A stretch of 64,000 nt of DNA, taken from NCBI RefSeq assembly GCF_019933155.2, contig NZ_CP082944.1:2916001-2980000 (forward strand). The letters are read 5' to 3'. This DNA comes from Metabacillus dongyingensis (lineage in GTDB: Bacteria; Bacillota; Bacilli; Bacillales; Bacillaceae). How positions within the stretch are numbered: the first letter of the stretch is position 1; each line of letters opens with the position of its first letter. Of this stretch, positions 42,682 through 53,600 are shown piece by piece. The notes under the pieces are model-generated. The model ran no database searches, was not told where the DNA came from, and saw only the letters and a program-made list of their open reading frames with translations. The position numbers and the translations under genes were made by a program.

Positions 42682-43026
42682 ATGCAAATCAGTGTCTTCT
42701 TAGATGATTACCGAACGTGCCCAAGCGGATATGTTTTGGCAGAAAATATAGATCAGTGCATCAGTCTTTTGCGGAATAACTGTGTGGACCATCTTTCACT
42801 TGATCATGATCTTGTAAACAAAACAAGAAACGGGCTAATGCTTGTTGAGTACATGGTTAATAATCACCTTTATGCCAAACGCATCACGATTCATTCCGCC
42901 AATGCTGTCGGAAGCAAAGCTATGTACAAGTATTTTAAAAAAGCACAGGATGAATTTAAAATGCCGAAATCTATTAAAGTTATCTTAAAACCCATGCCCC
43001 TTCATTCTATTGCTGCCTGCCGCTAA
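42682..43026 (+). CDS. Cyclic-phosphate processing receiver-like protein
   Basis: 114 residues, one domain. The pattern VFLDDYRTCPSGY at the start, LSLDHDL in the middle and NGLMLVEYMVNNHLYAKRITIHSANAVGSKAM matches the family named cyclic-phosphate processing receiver domain. This is a response-regulator-like fold with extra acidic residues proposed to act on cyclic phosphate ends of nucleic acids. No kinase partner or DNA-binding domain is attached. GGAGG precedes the ATG. The enzymatic role is a published prediction for the family, not demonstrated, and nothing in the neighbourhood clarifies it. Confidence 0.75.
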   Translation: MQISVFLDDYRTCPSGYVLAENIDQCISLLRNNCVDHLSLDHDLVNKTRNGLMLVEYMVNNHLYAKRITIHSANAVGSKAMYKYFKKAQDEFKMPKSIKVILKPMPLHSIAACR

Positions 43027-43062
43027 CTCCTGCCTGCAAAAATTCTATATAGCGATTTTTTT

Positions 43063-43096
43063 GAGGTATTACTTAAAAACTGATGCCTCTTTTTAA
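43063..43096 (+). terminator. Weak plus-strand terminator
   Basis: GAGGTA / TGCCTC stem (one wobble) with a 15-base loop and TTTTT, after the receiver-like gene. Confidence 0.4.
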
Positions 43097-43101
43097 TGGA
43101 T

Positions 43102-44502
43102 TTAAAATCCTTTTTCCACTATAAGTTTTCCATTTTTCGCATGAATAAAAGCAACAGTCCCTTTAAAATCTGGATAGATAGGTTTATAAACGAGCTGATA
43201 ATAGCTTTCTGAATTGTCTTTATACTCTTTAGACCATTGCTTTTCAATTTGGAAGACTGAACGAAATATTTCTATAGCATTCTCTTTAGAAATTCCGGGA
43301 TCAGGATCAATTGACAACAGCAGCTTCGGCTCTACTTCTGGTCCAAGATAGTGTGTGATTTTCCCAGCGGTTCGGCTCACACTAATTCTTGCCGTTCCAT
43401 ATCTCACAGATATTCCATGATGGATAAGATCAAATTGAAAAAGGGCTCTTGCTTCATCACTTTCTATTTCTTCATTCATCCGGAAATAAAGATGAGCATC
43501 AGGATAAATGGCGTTTAAAAATTGAATGGCTGCTATTTCACATTCTTTTATGCTCAGCAATTGATTCCCCGCCGTTTCAATAAAAGAAATGAATCCTATT
43601 AATTTGCCGGTTTCTTTATCACGCTTTACTTTTATTGTATTTTCATTTCTTTTGTTGAAAAAAGTCATGATGCTATGATCTGCTGCAGCTGGCTCGTCCC
43701 CATATTTTCTATATACCTGTCCAATCGCATCCCCGAAATCCTGCTCTCGAATTTTGGCAAAGCCTGCATCCAGTTCTGTTAACGCTTCTGGGGAGAATCC
43801 AGATTCTAACTTTGGCAATCTTTTGTAAATTTGTCCTTTATCTTCTTCTTCATTTTCTATAAATACTTTTTGTTTCCCGTCTGCCGGCATCTTATAAAAA
43901 AGCAATTCTGGTTCATACACTAAGTGAGGAAGATTGTCCCCTTTTTCATAGAGTTCTTCATTAAGGCAGACTATCATCAGATTCATGATTATGTCTTTCA
44001 GAAATTCACATCTTACTTTTTCTTCAGGCAGCAGCAACTCGGGAAAAACAATGTGTTCAGCTGAACCATTAAAATGAAACTGCATAATTTCCCCGTGTTC
44101 ATTAATATCTATGTAAAAACCGGTAAATGGCAAAGGTAAATCCAATTCCATCTGGATATAAGATACGCGGAGATTCACATCTATTTTGTGTACATGCTCT
44201 TCCATAAACTTATTAACTGCACCAGGATAATGAATCTCGACAAATTGCAATGCTTTATTTTTTAAATCCTCTTGATTAAAGAGATTGTGTTGAACCTCTG
44301 CAGTTGATTTGTCTTTTGTTAAATCAAGCAGATGACCGTTTCCATCCAGCTCAATCCAAATCCCCATTTCTTCCTCATCTGGATGCTTCCATGCGAAAAT
44401 CGCCCGGCTTCCATCCTCAGAATAATCTTCAATTTCAAGCTGATATTCACTTGGAATCACACAAATCTGCCTTGCTTTATATAAAAGTTCCTTATTATGC
44501 AT
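43102..44502 (-). CDS. YcdB/YcdC-like PepSY-related protein
   Basis: 466 residues without a signal peptide. It consists of repeated alpha/beta units in which a helix entering a strand pair recurs (for example LKNKALQFVEIHYPGAVNKF, CEIAAIQFLNAIYPDAHLYF and ENAIEIFRSVFQIEKQW). This is the YcdB/YcdC repeat, distantly PepSY-like, of unknown function. The protein appears cytoplasmic or membrane-associated from outside signals only. It lies 135 bases downstream of the NRPS gene with a terminator between, so it is probably not part of that operon, though read-through cannot be excluded. Confidence 0.7.
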   Translation of the reverse strand: MHNKELLYKARQICVIPSEYQLEIEDYSEDGSRAIFAWKHPDEEEMGIWIELDGNGHLLDLTKDKSTAEVQHNLFNQEDLKNKALQFVEIHYPGAVNKFMEEHVHKIDVNLRVSYIQMELDLPLPFTGFYIDINEHGEIMQFHFNGSAEHIVFPELLLPEEKVRCEFLKDIIMNLMIVCLNEELYEKGDNLPHLVYEPELLFYKMPADGKQKVFIENEEEDKGQIYKRLPKLESGFSPEALTELDAGFAKIREQDFGDAIGQVYRKYGDEPAAADHSIMTFFNKRNENTIKVKRDKETGKLIGFISFIETAGNQLLSIKECEIAAIQFLNAIYPDAHLYFRMNEEIESDEARALFQFDLIHHGISVRYGTARISVSRTAGKITHYLGPEVEPKLLLSIDPDPGISKENAIEIFRSVFQIEKQWSKEYKDNSESYYQLVYKPIYPDFKGTVAFIHAKNGKLIVEKGF

Positions 44503-44583
44503 AACCTTCTCCTTTTTTAAGAGCTGCAGTCTATTACTTTATATACGTATCTAAAGGCTGTTTTGTTTCATAGAGTGATATAA

Positions 44584-44606
44584 AAAACCCCGCCAACTTA
44601 GGACGG
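44584..44606 (-). terminator. Terminator of the NRPS operon
   Basis: Minus-strand CCCGTC...GGCGGG stem (six pairs including one G-T) followed by GTTTTTTA, about 30 bases after the 4,080-residue synthetase. Confidence 0.7.
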
Positions 44607-44636
44607 GATCAAATGATAACTGCTTAGCTATTTGTC

Positions 44637-47600
44637 TTAGAAATGAAAAGTAACATTTTCAATTTCAGTGTTTTCAACTACTAATCCTTCAATCTTTAAT
44701 CCTTCTAATTTTATTTCCCTATTGAAACTAACCTTGTCCAGAATAAATAGAAAATCATTTGCGAATTTTTTAATAGTTTCAATATTAAACAAATTACTTG
44801 CAAATTCGAGTTCGAAAGAAATGTCTTCATTCCCGTTTTCCACAAATAGCGATAGATCAAATTTAGAAATTTTATTTCTATATTTGATAGGAGTCAATTT
44901 TATGTTTCCAATGGTATTCTTGTTGATTTGAACATCTTGAAGAGCAAGCATTGCAGAAAATATAGGGTTTCTTCCTGGCTCTCTCTTTATTTTTAGTTTA
45001 TCTAAGAGCATATCAAACTGATAATCCTGATTATCATACGCTTTAAGCAAATGCTCCTTAACCTCCGTTAAGAACGTCAGGAAAGATTTATTCTCATTAG
45101 GGAAACTTCTTATTGCAATAGTATTGGCAAACATGCCGATGGTATTTTTTAAATCAGAATGCGTTCGTCCTAAAATAGGCAAACCTACAATAATATCTTG
45201 CTGTGAGGAATATTTGGATAAAAGAATACTAAAAGCTGCCGACAAAACCATAAAAAGGGTCGTATCCGTTTCCAAACACAGCTTATCTAAGCGTTGCTTT
45301 AATTCCTTTCCTCCTTCAAAAATAAAACAATCTCCTTCAAAGCTTTGCATAAGCGGTCTAGGGAAATTTGTAGGCATATTCAATACTGGGAGGTCTCCTG
45401 AGAGTATATCTAACCAATACTCTTCCTGCTTACTTGCAGCACTGGTTTTCAAAAACTCGTTCTGCCACCCGGCAAAATCTTTATATTGGATACGATTCTT
45501 TTGTATCTGCTGTCCTTGATACAGCTTTGATAACTCGTTTAACATAATACTGACTGAATATCCATCTGAAATCAAATGGTGCATATCCGTCAGCAGCACA
45601 TGTTTATCACTGCGTAAACGAATGACCATAATTCTGACCAAAGGTGCTTTGCTTAAGTCAAAAGGTGTTATAAATTCATCAATCAAATGAATAAATTCAG
45701 CAGCAGGTTCTCCCGTTGAATTAGGAAATAAGTCTCCGTCTAGAACAGAATATTTGATTTCAACTTCCGCATTCTCTTGAATTCGTTGTTTGGGTTCACC
45801 TTCTACTACTTCAAAAGAAGTACGCAATGCCTCATGCATCTTGACAATTTCACAAAAAGCATTTTCTAGTTTATCCAGATCGATCTCGCCCTCTAATAAT
45901 GTTGCTCTCGGCATATTGTAACTTGTGCCAACCCCCTCCATCTGATGAAGTGTATACAACCTTTTCTGCGCAGATGAAAGTTCATAGTATTCATTGTTTT
46001 CTAACGGTTGAAGCGATGAATATATATTTTCTGAAGAATTCTTTACATACTTACTCATCTCTCTAACTGTTGGTGCTTTGAATGATACTCGCAACGGGAT
46101 ATTTACATTAAATTGCTTATGAATCTCCGCCGTTAATAGCATTACTTTCAATGAGTTTCCGCCCATTTCAAAAAACGAGTCATTCATACCAACTTTTTCA
46201 ACATCAAGGACTTGTTCCCATATTTCTGCAATCTTTTGTTCAACTGAATCTCCAGGAGTTTCGTATTCAACTCTAATTAATGACTCACCGGCAATTTCCG
46301 AAAGGGCTTTAACATTTAATTTCCCATTCGGGGCCAATGGAATTTTATCCAATTTGATAAAACTAGACGGCATCATGTAGTAAGGGATTTTACTAGAAAG
46401 ATACTCTCTTATTCCCGATCCGTTCTTACCCTCTTTTAACACAATATAGGCACAAAGATCATTGTTGCCCTCTTTATCTTCTTTGGCAGCTACAATTGCA
46501 TCCACTACCGAATCATGCTGCAGGAGTACAGAAGTCACTTCCTCAAGCTCCACTCGATATCCTCGAATTTTCAGCTGATTATCCATTCTTCCGAGGAATA
46601 TAACTTCTCCATCACATGTGAATTTGCCTAAGTCCCCAGTTTTATACAGGTTGATTTTTTCATAGTCAAGAAATGAACCTTTAATAAACTTGTCAGTATT
46701 CAGTTCAGTTTGATTCAGATACCCTGTTGTCAATCCTGCTCCGGCAATACAGATTTCCCCGGTTACTCCTATTGGCACAGGTTTCTGATGCTTATCAAGG
46801 ATGAATATTTTCACGTTATCGATCGGTTTTCCAATGACCGTTCCCTGGAATAAAGGATTAAGTTTGGCAAAATCGACCTTATGGGCTATAGAGCCGATAG
46901 TAGTTTCCGTGGGCCCATAATGATTCATTACTTCAGTCTTAGGGTACAAACTGTTAAATTTCTCGATATCAATTGCTTTCATTTCTTCTCCGCCCAAGAC
47001 CACCAGCCTCAACAACAGACGGTTTTGTTCTTTCTCAATCAAACTGTTGTTTACTAGGTGGGTGAATAGTGAAGGAGTCAGTTTTATAAAACTTATCTTC
47101 TGATCTTTTAAATACGTTAGTAGTGATTCTGGAACTGTAAAACTTTTCTTTGGAGCTAAGTGCAGTTCACACCCATTCAATAATGCGGTATACAAACTTG
47201 TGTATCCTAAATCAAATGCAAAGGAAGATAACAGCATTGTTTTATCGCTATAAGTTATATTCGCTTCTCGTGTAAACCATGAAATGTAATTGACCAAGCT
47301 TTGATTTTTGATTGGTACTCCTTTCGGTGTGCCAGTTGTGCCAGAAGTATAAATAATGTATATCGGGTCATCAAATGCAGTAGTTTCTACTGGGTTTGAA
47401 GTATCTTCAGAAAGTAATTCTTTATTATCCAATTCGATAACCTCCTCACAAGCATATTCAATGGAGGTTAACAAATGAGACTGAATCAAAATAGCAGTGG
47501 AACCACTAGATTCAATCATAAAATTTATACGTTCATCTGGAAACTCGGGATCAATGGGCAGATAAGTTGCTCCACTTTTAATAATCCCCCATAGTCCAAC

Positions 47601-50600
47601 AACCATTTCAATAGAAGGCTCCGCCAAAAGACCAATCACAGTATTTTGCCTTGCACCCTTCTTGATCAAGTAATTAGCCAGTTGATTGGCCTTCTCGTTT
47701 AACTCCTTATAAGTTAGCTTCTTGTGACCAAACACTACTGCAGTACGATAAGGGTGTTTTACCACCTGTTCTTCAAATATACTTTTGATGGTTTTTTCTA
47801 TTGGGAAAAGGGTACCAGTTTCATTAAAATCCATTATTATATTTTTTTCTTCTGTTGTTACTAGGTCAATCTCCCCGATAGAAATTGTGATGTCATCTGC
47901 TATAACCTCGATAATCTTAACAAAGTGTTCAGCCATTCGTTCAATTGTATCTCTGCGAAACAAACCAGTACTGTATTCAAAAACAAAGTGAAGTTTGCCT
48001 TTCTGTTCTGTTACTTTTAGCTCCAAGTCAAATTTAGTTGTTCGATTGGTATATTCATATGGTATGATCTCAAAATCATCAATTTGGGCCATTGCCCCAT
48101 CAACGTTTTCAAAGGCAAACATAACATCAAACAAGGGATGACGGTTTAAATTCTTTCTTAATTGTAACTTATCAACTAGCATCTCAAATGAGTATTCTTG
48201 ATGTTCAAGAGCCTGAACTGTTTGATTGGCTACTTCTTTCACAAAGTTTTCAAGCGTCATTTCGGGATCAGGATAATTTCTAAGAGCTAGTGTATTTACA
48301 AACATACCCACCATATTTTCAAGTTCAGAATGCAGTCTTCCGGCTACTGGAGTTCCTACTACAATATCTTCCTGTCCGCTATATTTAGACAGCAAAACAT
48401 TGAATGCAGAGAGTAATAGCGAGTACAGAGTAACCCCTTTTTCGATTGAGATTTGGTTTAATTTCGAAGTTAAACTATCCTCTAAATTAAATTTCACTCC
48501 ATCTCCTTCAAACAGCGGTTCATCCGATCTGCGATAATCTGTTGGCAGATTTAAAAGGGGTATTTCCTGTGAAAATGTTTTAAGCCAGTATTCCTCCTGA
48601 GATTTTAATAAACCAGATTCTACCGCATGATTCTGCCAGCCTGAAAAATCTTTATATTGGATTCTTACATTCGGCAAGGTATTTCCTTGATATAGACTTA
48701 CAAACTCTCTGATTAAAATTCCAATCGATAAACCGTCGGATATTATATGATGCATATCATAAACAAGTAAGAATTTTGAAGGTGACATTTCTACAATTGC
48801 CGCTCTGAACAAGGGACCCCGTTCTAAATCAAATGGTTGAATAAAACTTTCGACAACACTGTCCAGATTGTATTCATTCGCATACAGATGTTCCATGTTC
48901 CACTCCAAGTTTTCATGGACCTTTTGAATGATGTGCCCATTTGTCTGTGCAAATGATGTTCGTAAACTTTCATGCCGAAGGATTAAAGCTTGAAATGCCC
49001 TTTCCAGCTGTAACACATTTACTTTGCCATCAAGAAATACAGCTCCAGAAATATTATAGTTGGTACTAGCACCGCTCAAGCGGCTGACGATATACATTCT
49101 CTTCTGTGCAGCGGAAGCCTTATAAAATTCCTGCTGCGCTACTGGGGAAATAGATTGATATGTTTCTTTCTTCCCCATCATTTCTTCAATAAGTAAAGCC
49201 AACTCTTTGATGGTAGGAGACTCAAACACTTTCCCAAGTGGAATCTCTACTTCAAATACCCTGTGAATTTCCGAAACAAGCGTAATCGCTTTTAATGATT
49301 GACCTCCAATTTCAAAGAAATGATGATTGATTCCCACACCATCAGTTCCCAGTATTTTTTCCCATATACGTACGAGTTCTCGTTGTATTTCATTGTATGG
49401 TCTTTCATATCCACCATCTATATCCACTTTTATTTTCGTATGAGCAAGCGACTTTCTATCAATTTTCCCATTTGGACTCATTGGAAGTTTTTCCAGCTGT
49501 ATGAAAAAGGAAGGGATCATATACTCTGGGATATGATTTCGTAAAAACTTCCTAATACTTGATAAATCATTTGTCATATGTGCGGCTGGGACGTAGAATG
49601 CAACAAGGTACTTCTCATTCTTCTCATCATTCTTCACTACAACTACAGAATCTTTTATGTTATCGCATTGGTTCAAAACAACTTCAATTTCACCAATGTC
49701 CATTCGATGACCTCTAATTTTTGTTTGGTCGTCCTTTCGTCCTAACACTTCTATGTTGCCATCACGAAGAATTCTGCCCAGATCTCCGGTCCTATAAAGC
49801 CTGTTTCCGTAATCTTGATAATAAGGATCTTGAATAAACTTGTCCTTTGTCATCTCAGGATTTTTCAGATAACCTCTGGCCAAGGGCAGACCTCCAATAA
49901 ATATTTCTCCTTTCACACCAATGGGCAGCGGCTGCATGCTTTCATCAAGTATATAAACACGTCTGTTTGCAAGTGGCCTTCCAACCGGAATATTCCTTAA
50001 ATTAGCACTCTTAGTTCCATTACCAGATACTCTGTACAAAGTGCTGGTCATTGCTGTTTCAGCAGGTCCATAAGCATTTAATAGAATTACGTGGTCTAAA
50101 GATAAGCTTTCCCATATTCCCACTTTTTCTGCTGACATTTGTTCTCCGCCGACTATAACAAGTCTAAGCTTACTATCTGGAATCATTTCAGGACTTATAT
50201 GCCATTCTTGGATAACTTCCCCCCAATAAGATGTAGGAAGATTCACAACCGAAAGTCCGAGTTCCACACACTTTCGAGAAAACTCGTGAGGAGTCCATAT
50301 ATTCTTATCACGCAGAACAAGAGAACTTCCCGCAGCAAGAGTCGTAAAAATCTGTTCAAGCGAAATATCAAAACTTATTGAAGAAAACTGAAGAACCCGA
50401 TCCTCTGGTGTAAGCTCATAGCGTTTAACAAGATCGATGGAGTGGCTAACAACCGCTTCATGGGGCATCATTACACCTTTTGGTCTGCCAGATGAACCTG
50501 AAGTGTAGATGATATATGCCAAATTATTAGGTTCAATCCGAGATTTTGGCTGTCCTTCAGGCTCTTTAAGCAATGAATCCCATTCCGCATCAAGGCAAAT

Positions 50601-53600
50601 AGTGTGATCTTCATAGCTTCGTATCTTTGGTTTCAGATTGGTTTGAGTAAGCAGCACAGGTACTTGCGCATCATTCAACATCATATTTACCCTATCGCCA
50701 GGATAATCAGCGTCAATGGGCAGGAAAGCTCCTCCAGCTTTTAGAATACCCAGAATCCCTACAACCATTTTGATTGAACGTTCGACGTACAGCCCAACAG
50801 GCACCTCGGGCCCAACCCCTAGCTTTATGAGTCTATGAGCTAATTTGTTTGAGAGTATATCCAACTCTTTGTAAGATAAACTTTCATCATTCTGTATAAT
50901 TGCAGATTGGTTTAACCGTGATTTCACTTGAGCTGTAAATAAATCTTGAAAACACTTGTCTTTAGGATACTCCATCGATGCAGGATGACTGTCAATTAAA
51001 AGTTTAAGCTCTTTTTCCGATAACATCGAAATTTCACCTAGCTGTCTATTTTCACTTACGATCATATTCCATAGGATATTAATTAAATGTGCAAGTATCT
51101 GATTTGCTTCCGTTTCATCTAAAAAGTGACAATCAAACAGGAGCTTAAAATGAAGTTCTGGTTGTAAGTTACAATAGACAACCAAAGGGTAATCCAATTG
51201 TTCCTCTACACGTATTGATTTTACGTGAAGAGAACCAATTCCATCTTTTAGAGCAGCGTCAAAAGGATAGTTTTCAACTATTACAATACTTTCATACAGA
51301 TCATATAAGCCAGAATTCCTTGGTACTTCACTCCAACTTCGTATATCAGCTAAAGAAGTATACTCAAATTGACGCATTTCAGCTTGTTTCAATTGCAAAT
51401 CCTTAAGCCATGGTATCAAATCGATGTTCGAGTTTACATTTACTCTGAAAGGGAGAGTATTCATAAAGCATCCGATCATAGCATCCGAATTTTTCAAATC
51501 AGCTGGGCGACCAGATGAGGTAACACCAAAAGTAATATCTTTTTCTTCAGAGTAGCGATTTAAAAGAATAGCCCATGCTCCCTGAACCAAGGTGTTTAGT
51601 GTGATCCGGTGCTTCCTGGCAAAATTCTGGATCAGCTGCTTTTTCTCTTGTGTCACTTCATATACAACATCTCCAAAAGCGGATAACTCATCTGAATCTG
51701 CTTTTACAGGGAAAATGTTATCAAATCGTATAGGCGTTTTGAATCCTTTTAACGCCTTTCTCCAATATTGTTCCGCTTTCTTCCCATCCTGTCTGCGTAA
51801 CCATTTGATATAATCCTTAAATGGAAGTGCATTTCCCATTTCAATTTTTTCACCAGCACAATAGGCTTTATAAAACTCTCCGATCTCCTTAAGGAGTATA
51901 CTATTACACCAACCATCCAGCTGAAGATGATGATGTGTCCATATCACATCGTAGACAGAATCGCCCCTTTTAACTACCAAAATTCTCATTAGCGGCGGTT
52001 TAGTAAGATCAAATCCCCTCTTACGATCATCCTTTATCAATCGTTCTAATTTCTGAAGTCCCTCAATTTCCGAAAGATTCGTCCAATCCAAGACTTGAAA
52101 AGGAACTTTTATCTTTTTATGAACAATCTGAACGGGATCTTTCAGTCCCTCCTCCCAGTGGTATGAAGCCCTCAAGCTTTCATGACGATCCAGGATCGTT
52201 TGCCATACTCTTTCGAATACCTCGATATCTAAGTTTGATTCTATCGAGAAGACGGTTTGCTCCACCGTTACTGATGAATCAGGTGAGTAGATATGATGGA
52301 AAACCATGCTTTGTTGTACAGGTGAAAGTGTATAAATATCTTCTACGGTTTTATATTTCTTTCCCCATTCATCAAGATTCTTTTGATCGATAGAAGCAAG
52401 CGGGAAATCAGATGGAGTAAAATATATACTATCATTCGTCTGAAAATACTGGATCAAATGTTTCAGATAATGAACAAAGTCGTTTGCTAATTGCTCAATT
52501 GTTTCAGGCAAATGTTTATTAGAACTATACTTCCATTCAATATATAACTTTTTATCAACAATCATACAATCGATTTCAAGTAAATGGCTCCTTATTCCGC
52601 TCAAGTCGCGACCAGGTCCCGTATTCACTTCAGAGATCTTAAATAACTGATTTTTCTCAAGTACTTGTTCAAACTGACCTAAGTAGTTAAAGCTTATTTG
52701 TGCCCTTGGCTTAGATTCAAATTGTTCACGTATACTCTCTTCTGCCAAGTAGTATAAAATCTCATACCCAATTCCACCTTTGGGTATACCGCGATACCGT
52801 TCTTTCACTTTTTTCAATACATCTTCCACATGTATCTCTGGTTCAATATCTCCTAAGATCATCGGATATACGCAGGTAAACCAACCTACGGTCCGAGAAA
52901 TATCATGCTCTTTTAATAATGGGTGTCTTCCATGTCCTTCTAGATCGACTAGGGTTGTCCCGTTCCATTTTGCCAATGAACTAGAAAGTGCTGAAAGTAG
53001 ACTGTCATCGATTCTTGTCTTAAAAGAATGGTGCATATCACGCAATAAAAAATCTGTCTCATCCTTTGTTAACATAAGAGAGAATGTACGAGCCGAGTCT
53101 TCCGTATTTAACCCACCTTTTATATCAACAGGAATAGGTTTGGAGGCAGGTGGCGTATTCATCTGCCAATAGACGAGTTCACTTTTTAGCTGATCCGAAT
53201 CTGCATACTCGTAAAGATACTCTGACCACTTTTTAAATGAAAGGCTTTTCAATGGGAGTTGGACAGTTTCACTATTTTCAAGCTGTTCATAAATAGATTG
53301 TAGATCATCCATCATGACCCGCCATGAATATCCATCTACTACAAGATGATGTGCTGTTACAAACAACCTTCCTTTTTCCTGATTTCCAAAGTCAAAATAT
53401 GCTGCTCGGATTAACGGTCCATTCGTGATATTCAACCCATACTGCAGTTTTGAGAAGATCTCTTGCATTTGATCATCTTGCCGGTCAGAAGTATATTCTT
53501 CAAATAATACATGCTCATTAGCTTCTGAATATACTTGAACCCACTCACCGTTTCTTTGGTAATACCGAAGTCTGAAGCTATCGTGATAGCTTGTCAGGAT

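Noticed and set aside
43102..44502. YcdB-like gene as a tailoring gene of the NRPS cluster
   Set aside because: A terminator separates it and the family has no known biosynthetic role; kept as a neighbour only.
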